A stretch of DNA of 64,000 nt from Antedon mediterranea (taxonomy: Eukaryota; Echinodermata; Crinoidea; Comatulida; Antedonidae): assembly GCF_964355755.1 (NCBI RefSeq), contig NC_092672.1, positions 32,670,501-32,734,500 of the forward strand, given 5' to 3'. The notes under the pieces are model-generated. The model ran no database searches. It was not told the origin of the DNA and saw only the letters and a list, made by a program, of their open reading frames with translations. The position numbers and the translations under genes were made by a program. This document shows, in pieces, positions 11,668-22,819 of this stretch. How positions within the stretch are numbered: the first letter of the stretch is position 1; each line of letters opens with the position of its first letter.

Positions 11668-12840
11668 CTGATGTGCTCCGGGTGAAAGTGTTAATATGAG
11701 TAAAATGAAATAACAGTAAATATAGTAGTAGATCTGGTAAGTCCAAATAACCCTGCAGCCTACACGAGACCTTTCGACCGAAGTAACTTTAGTAGCTGTA
11801 GGTCTATCTATAAAAATCTAAGATAATTTCGAACAGATTGCGGGAACTGAGAACAAATTTCCTCAAGTAGAAGGCCTAGCGTCTATACAATTTCGATCAT
11901 TAACTATGTTTTGCTACAGGACGCGAGAACTTGGAATTTCCATAATTCACACATATGGTGACCGTTTTAACTACAAACAACACTAAACTATAGATTTTCT
12001 ACGATTTGCTGCCAGATGAAGCATAACGTATTCAATGACTATCGTATGTTATTATTATTAGACAAAGGTAGTAATCCATAGAGCACGAGAGGCACATTTG
12101 TGTGCGTCACGTCGTGGCTGTAGTGGTGATGGTATGGTGGTTGATTGAAATTTAGTTTAATTGATTACTAATTGATGACAATAATTAATTGTAGCATACA
12201 TCACCTTTTGTTGATGTTGATAGACGATGGTCGTGATTGGTGTTGTAATGTTTTGCGTCGCACAACTTTGACTTGACTATGAGCATATTGTATATGATCT
12301 TTGACTTAACTTTGGACATTTATTTCAAGACAATACACAGCATCGAATGAAATGTAACATCACAATAATGATAAATAATTAATATTCTCATCTTTAAGTT
12401 GTCATTGTTTCAATCAATCTGTTGCTCTTTTTTTTCATTTTAGGAAGAATGCGTTGATACCTTCAAGAATGAAGTTTGATTGATAAAATACTAAGTTATA
12501 AACATTTTAAACTGTTACCGAAACCCAAACTGGGTGGTCGACTGTGATAACTCTTACCTATACAGTATGACTGCTACTTCAACGTGTGGTTAAATCTAAA
12601 TATCAATATTAAATATGAAGTATACATATACATGGGAATGAGAACAATGTCCAAATGAGTATCTATTATGTAAAAACATTCAAAACGTTCAAGTTAATTA
12701 ACTGTATTCATTGCTCAACATTCTGGTGATTGGAATATATTGTTGGTACCGCTGTAATACTGTAGTTTGGTCTCCGTTCCTACCAAACAGAACCATGTGG
12801 TGTGGTTACCTTACTAAATTCAGATATACCTAACATATTG
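11668..12840. other. 5' flank of gene B
   Basis: No coding region seen. The segment near 11990-12040 (ACGATTTGCTGCCAGATGAA, then GCATAACGTATTCAATGACTAT) recurs near 29370-29425 upstream of gene D, showing that the upstream regions of B and D are paralogous. A pyrimidine-rich acceptor-like sequence near 12427-12444 has no convincing exon after it. Confidence 0.5.
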
Positions 12841-13295
12841 GAATATATTGGTATCACTGCAGGACTGCAACAATTATCACAATCTTAGACACAAATATGC
12901 AATGAATGTACCTTTCTCAAGACTAACTTGCGGCGAACACTTTATTCATATAAATAGACCTAAACTTTGGAATTATTTCTGTAATCAAATTCCAAGCATG
13001 GTGCATAAGCATGGCAAAAGTTTAAAAAGGTCCATTAAAGAATATCTTTTATTAAATTATACCTCAGATAGTAATCTAATTAATTAAGATACTATATTCT
13101 TTTTTATATATATATATAATGTACCGCTTAATTAAGACTAGCCTAAGTATTATTATTATTTGTATAATGTAAAGAGGGACTACATCGGGCCTTTTGTAGT
13201 CTTTCGACTATATATATATTATATGCCAACCATTGTTAATGTTATGATATAATATTTTTGGTCAATAAATGTTTCTTGAATTGAATTGAATTGAC
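12841..13295 (+). mobile_element. 5'-truncated non-LTR retrotransposon (LINE) 3' end
   Basis: The ORF at 12848-13087 resembles the C-terminal end of LINE ORF2 proteins (motifs HNLRHKY, INRPKLWNYFCNQIP and KRSIKEYLL, then a stop). It is followed by an AT-rich 3' UTR and a short tail of repeated TTGAA/GAATT units at 13276-13295, as in CR1/L2-type elements. The 5' part is missing, as in most LINE copies. This is not an independent gene. Confidence 0.65.
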
Positions 13296-14239
13296 TATGA
13301 TGGGTGTCAATACTATAGTCCGGTGGCAGGAAGTGGGATATCACCACCCGAAAGGGGACAAATTGCCATCCAACTTTTCTAGACCAGAATTTTCCGTAGA
13401 TTACGAATATGGAAGGTAATCGATCAGGATAGGAAGCGTTTTCGAGATATAAGGGGTCAAATTTCAAAATTGATCAATATAAAAACATGCTATATCTCTG
13501 GAAATTCTGGACCTAGTGAGATAATTTTGGTGTCAAATTGTTCACAATGTATATGTTTATATTAGCTCTAACAGAACTTTCTTTGTAAAATTGACCGGAA
13601 ACCCCATTTTTAGCAATTTTGACCTTTGACTTCTTTTTGCTATATCTAAGTAACGGCAGGTCGGAGAGAATTAAAAATAGGAGCAAATTGTTCCCAAGAT
13701 ATGCATTTATATTCAGTGTAACAGATGATATTGCTTGAAAATGACCGGAAGTGTGGTTATTAACCTTTGACATAATTGAATAAGGTTATAAAAACATAAA
13801 TTAATAAATATTTGTCGTAAGGAGTCAATTTTGGTATCAAATTGTTCACAATATATATGTTTATACTTGCCATAATGCAATATTTTTTTTCAAAAACTGA
13901 CTGAGACACTATTTTTCTGTAATTTTAACCTTTGACCTGTTTTTCTCATCTAAATAACGACATGGCATAGAGATTTCTAACGGCAAATTGTTTATAATAG
14001 ATATTTTTATTCAATCTAATAGATTATACTGCTTGAAAAATACAAGTATGATTATTGCTTTGAAATCCTGTACATAAGAGCCTATCGGGCGGATTTAATG
14101 CGAGGTGTGGAAGGGGAATACTACTAATATACAGTACAATGTCTTTCAGAAACATTTAAGCAATTTCAATCAGGTATACATGTATCTCCAATAAACGGAA
14201 TTTACGGTTCATAGAGAAGTTACCCATGGTTCATTTTTG

Positions 14240-14960
14240 GCAAATCCATATGGGTTCCTTTTAAAAGGATTGAGGGTGCACAGACAGGCTTTTCCTATGG
14301 CTTAATATTGGAACCTACAGTTTTAGTTACCCGATATATTTCTAACACAGTAACTTATGTAGCGAAATGCATTGATCCGATACAGGGGCCAAATGTAGAA
14401 CTGAACATACAGTAGAGAAGGGTCTAAATAGATGACCTGCTGTTGTTTCATTTTAGGCAAAATCCAAATGGGTTCCTTAAGGATCGAGAGTGCATAGGCA
14501 GCTTTATTCCATGTGCCTGTCTATATAAACCCACATTGTCACTCCTTATCCATTATGGGGCTTAATGTCCATCCATGGAGAACGACCGGCCCTTGGGTTA
14601 ATTTGGGCAAATCCATAAAATGTTCCTTATGGATGATCGAGGGTGCACAGGGATATTTATTATATCTCTATGAACCCACATTTTCACCCCACATACAGTA
14701 TTTCCAATATAGGGTCTTTTGTATACCCACATAGAGAACCCCGAAAGGTCCATGAAGGACCGGCCCTTGGGTTCATTTGGGCAAATCCATAAATGTTATT
14801 TAAAGATTGAGGGTGAACATTTTAGTTTTATTCCATAGTTCATCTATGAACTATTCACCCCATATTAATTTCTAATACAGGGCCTTATGTAGCACACCAC
14901 ATAGAGATCCGAAAAGGGTCCTTAGAGGGTTCATTCGGGCAAATCCATATGGGTTATTTT
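14240..14960. repeat. Direct repeats of ~160-200 bp inside foldback element 1
   Basis: Five imperfect units are marked by GGGCAAATCCATA followed by a word like GATTGAGGGTGCACAG, near 14250, 14457, 14605, 14780 and 14938. Spacing is irregular because of indels. No coding potential is apparent. Confidence 0.7.
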
Positions 14961-15235
14961 AGAATCTTTTATGTACAGGAAACTCTTTCCTGTATGGGCC
15001 AAACTATCTGTGGCTATATAAAAATTGTGGTCTGTCTGTGTAATGATTTGTGGATTGAGTTTGGCCACCTGGATCTGCCTATGCCCTATCCTGTACGAAT
15101 TGGTATTCTCTGGTTCTGATGAATAGTAGTTTGTTTGTTTGTTTGTTTTATCTTTATACTGGGTGACCTCTTCAGTCAAAGACTGATCTCCCAGAGGGCC
15201 CAGTTGGTGATCAGTGGCTGTGATGTACTAGTACA

Positions 15236-16345
15236 CCGGGGTGCGATTTTTTTTTTCGTACATAAGTTGGGGACCCCATCGTGAAACGTCACAAAATAAA
15301 CATGAATAATTCATCAGTTAAATTTTCTTGTTCCGTGTGCACCCAAGCGTATAGCAACAAGAAGTGATTACACAAGTGCGGTACGATTCTAGGCCTATCT
15401 CCGCTGATTTCATAATAGAATAGCGGAGTTTTGTGTGTCTCTAAACCCCTGTATATTCTAGTAGTAGCTGTGTGGGTGTGTGTGACTTGTGTCTTTGGGC
15501 TATGTCCAATTACTACTTAGTTTAATGTTTTGCCTAGCTGTCGATTAGCCTCGACACATTTTGCATAGTGGACGTGTGTGTGAAGAAGAGTGCGCGAAGG
15601 CAATCACGTGAATTGACCTAGAATCCTATACTAGTCCTATTATTGTAGAAAGAATCGTATCGCAGTTGTTGTTCCGTGTGCACCCAAGCGTTCTTGGACA
15701 TAGCCCAAAGAAAGCTTAGACCCACAAGAATAAAGAATGTGTATAATTTGTGTACTGTATTTTTTAAATTCTGCTATCAATTATCAAACAATATGCAATG
15801 TACTCAAAGGAACTTTAAAAATGCGCGTATATGAACACATGAGATGGGAAGATTTGACCCACGAGAATAAAAAAATGTATTTTTGTGTAATGTTTATTGT
15901 TTAATTTTGCTGACTTATTACTCGGATTGTGTCATACCAAAGATAGTGTAACTATCTTTGGTCATACCTAACACACACACACACACGTCACACACATCCA
16001 CACAGCTACTACTAGAATAGACATGGGTTTAGAGACTAATAATTAGGCCTAATAGTATCAATAGAAACTATAATTTTAACAGGTAATTCTTTAGTAATAA
16101 ATTATATTAAAAAACACCATAAACTAAAGGCCGATTATTTCGACAATCCACACAAAACGCCGCTATTCTTCAACAGCGGAGATAGGCCTAGAATCGTACC
16201 GCACTTGTGTAATCACTTCTTGTTGCTATACGCTTGGGTGCACACGGAACAAGAAAATTTAACTGATGAATTATTCATGTTTATTTTGTGACGTTTCATG
16301 AGGGGGTCCCCAACTTATGTACGAAAAAAAAAATCGCCACCGGGG
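15236..16345. mobile_element. Nested foldback/MITE-like element with ~200-270-bp arms
   Basis: The left arm (15236-15500) contains CGTACATAAGTTGGGGACC, then GTTCCGTGTGCACCCAAGCG and CTAGGCCTATCTCCGCTG. The right arm (about 15975-16345) is its inverse. The outer ends pair CCGGGGTGCGA with its complement imperfectly. It sits inside giant foldback element 1. No ORF of note. Confidence 0.7.
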
Positions 16346-16369
16346 TAACCCCCTACTCGTCTCGAAAGA

Positions 16370-16556
16370 TGTACTAGGTTCTTTAAAGTGCACACGAGCA
16401 AGTTGTGTACACTGGACCTACGGTTTATAGTCCTTATCCAAGAAGACTCGTTCTACCACCAGAACCATGGAGTGAGTGAGCCTCGAACCCCTGCCGATGT
16501 TATGGCTACGTGATTACGGTTCCACTGTCTTAACCGCTCGGCCACTCACTCATATA
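16370..16556 (-). mobile_element. tRNA-derived SINE
   Basis: Read on the minus strand, it starts with a tRNA-like head: A-box-like TGGCCGAGCGGTTAAG and B-box-like GGGTTCGAGGCTC, as in Leu/Ser-type tRNAs. A non-tRNA body follows, with TTCTGGTGGTAGAACGAG and GTAGGTCCAGTGTACAC. A diverged copy lies in an intron at about 33345-33545, which shows that it is a dispersed repeat and not a tRNA gene. Confidence 0.7.
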
Positions 16557-17779
16557 ATATATAATAATTTATTTTCCAAAAAACGAATATTGTAGCCCTA
16601 ATAAATGCAACAACTGTATAGTGGCAAATCATTGAAGGTCAGCGTTACATTTTAACATCATAACATTTTAACCGTCATAATATTAATAATATTAATAATT
16701 TTATTATTTATTTTACAGTATTATATGAATACATTTAAAATATTGCGCACTAGAAAAAATATAAAAATACCATAACTTTTGACCTTTGACCTATGTCAAC
16801 TTGTGTAATGATAAATGTGCTCTTTTGATTGTGTATGAATGATAGATGTCTTAACAGAATGATAAAACATAACATTTTGTCTTAAATGTTAGTTTTTATT
16901 TGGGTTTATATGCAAATTGTGTGATTGGTCAATATTGACATTTGACCTTTAATTGAAAAGTATTTGTTTTATAAGGCGACTGAATAGATACCTATAACCA
17001 TACAAATGCATTAAAAGACCAAATTGAACTTCAATAAATTGGTTATAATACATATGTATATAATACATTGTTATAATTGGTCAATTTTTAACTTTGACCC
17101 TTATCTCTTCCTATTCGCTTCCTATCCTGATCAAAGTCTGATTCGATTAAATATTATAATTATATTAATCAAAATTATAATGAAATAACATAACTTTACT
17201 AATCAAATAATTTTATTACTTGTAAAACCATCAATATCATAGTTTGGACAACTTTGCATTTATTTGTTAACTAATACGTGTATTAAAATGTTGACCTTTG
17301 ACCTTATGTCCACTGATGAAATTGACCTTATGTCAACTGATGAAATGATGTATTCGCTCTTTTACATTGCGTATGATTGATTAACAGGATGAGAAAACAT
17401 CCAATTTTTATTAAATATAAGTTTTTATTTGGTTTTATAGGTACGTTCTATGATTGGTCAATATTGACATTTGACCCTTAATTACAAAGGATTTTTGTTT
17501 TCATAAGGTGATTGAATAGACACTTATAATCATAAAAATGTAATAAAAGACCAAATTGTGCTTCAATAAATTTGTTATAATACATATAGCCTACATAATA
17601 CATTGTTGTAATTGGTCATTTTTGAACTTTGACCCCTTATATCTCGAAAACGCTTCCTATCCTGATCGATTACCTTCCATATTCGTAATCTACGGAAAAT
17701 TCTGGTCTAGAAAAGTTGGATGGCAATTTGTCCCCTTTCGGGTGGTGATTCCCCCCTCCTGCCACCGGACTACTATGAC

Positions 17780-18115
17780 CTAAATAGAATACAGAGAGGA
17801 ACCTGTTGTTAATGTCATGTAGCAGAATGGTAAGTTGTTTTAAAATTGTGGTTTCATCATTTTTTGTATTTTTGCTCCAATACCTGACCTAGTGTAGTGG
17901 ACTTGAGGAACTTGTTGGTGATGGCAGTACCTTTGCTATTAGACGACCTGATGATGCTTTGTTTTGTTTTGCTTTGCTTAGTCGTTTTAGTATTTCTGGT
18001 CTTTGTGCACATGGCGTATGTCGAATACTTTAAAGATGTCGCATACATTGAGTGATGCTACTCAAGTACTCTGTTCGACGTTGTTACTGGATGGAAAGTT
18101 GTGTAGTAACTTTTT
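17780..18115 (-). pseudogene. Decayed copies of the gene-A-type repeat, downstream of gene C
   Basis: Words such as GAATACAGAGAGGAACCTGT and GAGGAACTTGTTGGTGATG match the 144-bp unit of gene A with frame breaks. The block at ~17965-18110 recurs at ~22660-22795, next to the 3' end of gene C. The simplest reading is that gene C once had a repeat tail like gene A, now separated and broken by transposon insertions. Confidence 0.55.
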
Positions 18116-18887
18116 TTTTTGTCTTATGTAGGATCGACCCACTTTTATTTCTTCATCAATAAAATGTTCGTTTACAATGAGTACATTGAGCACATGAGTA
18201 ATGTAATGATACAATTAGACTAGGCTATGAATGAGGTAGGTGCCACCCGGAGAGGTAGAAATTCTCATATGACTTTTCTAGACCAGTTTTTTCTGGGGAA
18301 TCCAAATATATTGGGTAAACGGGCTGTAACCTGAGAACTTTCGCGTGAGGGCGCTTTTTTCAAAATGGCTGCCAGTTACCGTAGACTATGATATCTTGGC
18401 AACCACTGGTCATAGAGAGTTGATTTTGGTGTCAAATTGTTCGGAATGTACATGTTCCTATTTGATGTAATAGAACATTTTGTCAGAAAATGGCCGGAAA
18501 TACCTCTATTGACCTTTGACCCAATATCTAACAGATATCATATCTTCATAACTACTCGACACAGAAAGTTGTAATTGGTGTCAAACTCTCCAGAATATAG
18601 ATGTTTATATTCAAACTAATAGAACATTATCTGTAAAAATGACCGGAAATAACGTTACTGACCTTTGACCCAAAATGCAAGACATTTCTCCCATCTGATC
18701 TCGTTAATCTTGTCAATTAATTCATTTTGTGCCAATTGGAGGTTGACATTCTCATATTATTTTCTGGACCAGTTTTTCATGTGCAATCCGAATATATGAG
18801 ATAAATAAGCCATAACAAGGCCAAGAATTTAATTCTCTTTTACTACATACATGCTTCCCTTTAGTGTTTCAGACTGTATGTCGTGTA

Positions 18888-20290
18888 TTAATCTTCAAGA
18901 TCGCTCACATCACTGCAATCTGAAAAGTCTTCATATTCATTATGTGTAAACAGTTCCTGGACATCAGTGGGCATCACTGTCTCAATCCATTTAGGCTCCA
19001 TTTGTTCGTTCCATCCATTGTGTGTACTGTTGTTGACAAAATCATTGACGTCTGCTGATTGCCATTCTTTAGTAATGAAGTTTGCTCTAAGTATATGAAA
19101 CTCAAGGGTCTGCTGACATAGTGGCAGTAATGATATATCTGTAATCTTGTTGTGTCACGTCTGGAAAACTTTCTGTTGAAGGTATCATATCTTGCTTGAT
19201 TTACACTTTCCCCCTTCACTCCATACAATAGTGAAACATACTCTTCAAGTTCCTCATACAACTCTTTTGATGGAACATCTGACACTCCAAGGTTGCAGAA
19301 TGCGTCAACAAATTTTGCTTTTGATTCCAGAAGCTTCCAGCAGGTACGTTTTCCTTTCCGAAAGAAAGCGGAGTTATAATCGTTACCTGTGAAAGCATGG
19401 AATCCAATAAGGGATGATTTCTGCGCTTTTGTTAAATCAATGTCACTCAATTTCAGTACCTTTCGGTATTTCCCAGTGTTTGTATCAATAATTACCCTCT
19501 GCCCATCATCTATGAAATGAGATAGTGCAATGACTGGAATATCAATGTCTCCAGAATGGGAACGAATTATTGCTACGCCTTGATTGTTATTTGTTAAAGC
19601 ATGCTTTGCATGCAGGATGACTTTCGTGTAGGCTTCTTCTTCCGGCTACTATTAAGCTCCGGAACCAATACAACATCTCAGTTAGTAACGTAGATGCATT
19701 CTTTGTACGATGAAAAGTAGGTAACATCAATCCTCATATCTGTTGGAATGCTTTCTTTCTTTGATACTAGTACACAGCGAATAAGCTCAATCAATCTGGT
19801 CTTGTTCTCGCCGTTGGCAAGGAAATTGTTGAAATCACGGCCAACTTTAATATTGTTGAGCTTACAATTACTTTTGGTGCAATACCGCGTATGTTTCTCT
19901 CAACAGACTTAATGCTTTTTGGCAGGTATGCATCGGTAACAATATCAACACGCTTGTATCCTTTAGGGATGCTGTTGAAAACCTTTGCTACAAGATCCTC
20001 GTACGTATCAGGGTAAGATGTAAATGTTCTGATTAGTGCCATCAAGTCAACAACATAGGCAATGACAGTAGCCTTTGCTGGCAGTGCCCGACCAGGATCT
20101 ATAACATCTGTTGAACTTTCGATGAGAATTTCCATTAGGACACTTTTCTGAGTTGTTCGTCTTGTCCCATCTGCATTAGCAAGGCTTAGCGGGACAGGGG
20201 TAAGTGGATACTCAAAGGCTTTCTTAAAGTCAATTATTCTACCATGCTTTGTTGAGGTGGCAAGAAGCTTTCCTAAAACATCCCGATTAG
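18888..20290 (-). pseudogene. FEN1/PIN-like domain protein of foldback element 2, degraded full-length copy
   Basis: Reading the minus strand from about 20290 down to the TAA at 18888-18890 gives pieces of one protein in shifting frames. The N-terminal piece (20135-19791) has a PIN/FEN1-like signature: an acidic residue in VVDLMALIRTF, and VDIVTDAYLPKSIKSVER. The middle piece matches EEA(Y/D)TKVILHAKHA. The C-terminal piece (19450-18974) has SLIGFHAFTGNDYNSAFF. These motifs are typical of a multicopy protein family common in marine invertebrate genomes. The family link is from memory of motifs, so moderately uncertain. Several frameshifts make this copy non-functional. Confidence 0.55.
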
Positions 20291-20394
20291 CTTATATTAC
20301 TTTTACTTTCCCATTTGCCTGGATTTCTAGTTTCTTCCCACTATTCGAAAATAAAGTGAGATGATGTTATGGATCCTGGTCGAGCACTGCGAGA

Positions 20395-21399
20395 AACAGA
20401 CGCGGTATTGCACCAAAAGTAATTGTAAGCTCAAAAATATCAAAGTTGCCCCGTGATTTCAACAATTTCCTTGCCAACGGCGAGAACAAGACCAGATTGA
20501 TTGAGCTTATTCGCTGTGTACTAGTGTCAAAGAAAGAAAGCATTCTAACAGATATGAGGAGTGATGTTATTTACTTTTCATCGTACAAAGAATGCATCTA
20601 CGTAATACTAAACTGAGATGTTGTATTGGTTCCGGAGCTTAATAGTAGCCAAGAAGAAGCCGACACGAAAGTCATCCTGCATGCAAAGCATGCTTTAACA
20701 AATAACAATCAAGGCGTAGCAATAATTCGTTCCCATTCTGGAGACATTGACATTCCAGTCATTTCACTATCTCATTTCATAGATGATGGGCAGAGGGTAA
20801 TTATTGATACAAACACTGGGAAATACCGAAATGTACTGAAATTGAGTGACATTGATTTAAAAAAAGCGCAGAAATCATCCCTTATTGGATTCCATGCTTT
20901 CACAGGTAACGAGTATAACTCCGCTTTCGTTCGGAAAGGAAAACGTACCTGCTGGAAGCTTCTGGAATCAAAAGCAACATTTGTTGACACATTCTGCAAC
21001 CTTGGAGTGTCAGATGTTCCATCAAAAGAGTTGTATGAGGAACTTGAAGAGTATGTTTCACCATTGTATGGAGTGAAGGGGAAAAGTGTAAATCAAGCAA
21101 GATATGATATCTTCAACAGAAAGTTTTCCAGACACAACAAGATTACAGATATATCATTACTGCCACTATGTCAGCAGACCTTTGAGTTTCATATACTTAG
21201 AGCAAACTTCATTACTAAAGAATGGCAATCAGCAGACGTCAATGATTTTGTCAACAACAGTACACACAATGGATGGAACGAACAAATGGAGCCTAAATGG
21301 ATTGAGACAGTGATTCTCACTGATGTCCAGGAACTGTTTACACATAATGAATATGAAGACTTTTCAGATTGCAGTGATGTGAGCGATCTTGAAGATTAA
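20395..21399 (+). pseudogene. Inverted partial copy of the PIN/FEN1-like protein in the right arm
   Basis: The right arm repeats the C-terminal two-thirds of the same protein in opposite orientation. An uninterrupted 257-aa ORF (20626-21399) contains SSQEEADTKVILHAKHAL, RSHSGDIDIPVISLSHFID, GFHAFTGNEYNSAF and an acidic C terminus (DCSDVSDLED). Upstream, from 20395, the sequence reads on in the same family with an in-frame stop near 20612. The N-terminal PIN half is missing. It is unlikely to be a host gene. Confidence 0.6.
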
Positions 21400-22071
21400 T
21401 ACACGACATACAGACTGAAACACTAAAGGGAAGCATGTATGTAGTAAAAGAATTAAATTCTTGGCCTTGTTATGGCTTATTTATCTCATATATTCGGATT
21501 GCACATGAAAAACTGGTCCAGAAAATAATATGAGAATGTCAACCTCTAATTGGCACAAAATGAATTAATTGACAGGATTAACGTGATCAGATAGGAGAAA
21601 TGTCTTGCATTTTGGGTCAAAGGTCAGTAACGTTATTTCCGGTCATTTTTACAGATAATGTTCTATTAGTTTGAATATAAACATCTATATTTTGGAGAGT
21701 TTGACACCAATTACAACTTTCTGTGTCGAGTAGTTACGGAGATATGATATCTGTTAGATATTGGGTCAAAGGTCAATAGAGGTATTTCCGGCCATTTTCT
21801 GACAAAATGTTCTATTACATCAAATAGGAACATGTACATTCCAAACAATTTGACACCAAAATCAACTCTCTATGACCAGTGGTTGCCAAGATATCATAGT
21901 CTACTGTAACTGGCAGCCATTTTGAAAAAAGCGCCCTCACGCAAAAGTTCTCAGGTTACAGCCCGTTTACCCAATATATTTGGATTCCCCAGAAAAAAAC
22001 TGGTCTAGAAAAGTTATATGAGAATTTCTACCTCTCCGGGTGGCACCTACCTCATTCATAGCCTAGTCTAA

Positions 22072-22277
22072 ATACAATATAATTGACATTAACTAACTTT
22101 CAGTACAACTGATATCTCACTCCTACCATTGCATTTTATATATAATAGTATAAGGAAAGAAAAAAAAATTCCTCTATGTTATACACTCTTTACACGTTTT
22201 TCAATCCTTAACAATGTACGTATAATTTACCACAGAATTCTTAATTTTATAACTCTTTTTATCTCTTTCAGGCAATG

Positions 22278-22313
<36 letters not shown>

Positions 22314-22819
22314 ATATTTTACTTTACCTAAATATCAATTTTATAAACGTTAATTTTATACCTTGCTAAATTGTTACGGTCCATATCTGACCACATTTTT
22401 TTTTGCCTTTTCTTTATTTATTAAAAACTCACAATTGATTATATCTTCTAACTCCGCAGTGAACATTAACCATGGACATTTTTTAACAAGTCCTAGTCCT
22501 GTGTTTGACTTTATTTTTATAAACACAGAAAGTTAAAATGGAAAATATTTCATTAATTTTGATATCATATTTTCCAAGTAAAATTTTCTCCCATGTAACT
22601 TCCTGAGTAAATGCAAAACATGTTTTCAACATAGCGCAACATTTTACCCAGCAATGCTTTGCTTAGTCGTTTTAGTATTTCTGGTCTTTGTGCACATGGC
22701 GTATGTCGAATACTTTGATGATGTCGCATACATTGAGTGATGCTACTCAAGTACTCTGTTCGACGTGGTTACTGGATGGAAAGTTGTGTAGTAACTTTAT
22801 ACAAATGATAACATATTGG
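22072..22819. other. AT-rich interval with a 33-base poly(A) run and a duplicated gene-C 3' fragment
   Basis: No gene. A run of 33 A at 22278-22310 could be a retroposon tail or an assembly-sensitive homopolymer. The stretch 22660-22795 repeats 17965-18110 nearly exactly (TTGCTTAGTCGTTTTAGTA, then CACATGGCGTATGTCGAATA), so the foldback element lies between two copies of the same fragment. Confidence 0.6.

Larger units (their letters stand above)
13317..17771. mobile_element. Giant foldback element 1 with ACTAT target duplication
   Basis: A 4.45-kb element with inverted ends starting AGTCCGGTGGCAGG. The left arm from 13317 (ACCACCCGAAAGGGGACAAA, then CTTTTCTAGACCAG) is mirrored at 17600-17771. 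A 5-bp duplication, ACTAT, flanks it exactly (13312-13316 and 17772-17776). The interior holds several diverged modules ending in TGACCTTTGACC, ~170-bp direct repeats (14240-14960), a nested foldback (15236-16345) and a tRNA-SINE. No transposase is visible, so it is non-autonomous. It shares the CTTTTCTAGACCAG word and the internal modules with element 2 (18215-22071), so the two families are related. Confidence 0.75.
18215..22071. mobile_element. Giant foldback element 2 with ATACAA target duplication
   Basis: A 3.86-kb palindromic element. The ends read TTAGACTAGGCTATGAATG and its inverse, flanked by a direct duplication of ATACAA (18209-18214 and 22072-22077). The arms are ~1.7 kb each (18215-19900 and 20400-22071) around a short, partly self-complementary centre. 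Both arms carry the same remains of a PIN/FEN1-like coding region in opposite orientation, plus subterminal modules with TGACCTTTGACCC. Arm similarity looks high by eye, with scattered substitutions and indels. No recognised transposase. Confidence 0.8.

Noticed and set aside
12848-13087. Small independent gene
   Set aside because: Motifs and the following 3' tail fit the end of a LINE ORF2.
16480-16556. tRNA gene (Leu/Ser-type A and B boxes)
   Set aside because: The head is continuous with a SINE body found again at 33250-33560, and it does not fold as a complete tRNA by eye.
20885-21313. Overlapping short ORFs in the right arm of foldback element 2
   Set aside because: Alternative frames of the PIN/FEN1-like remnant.
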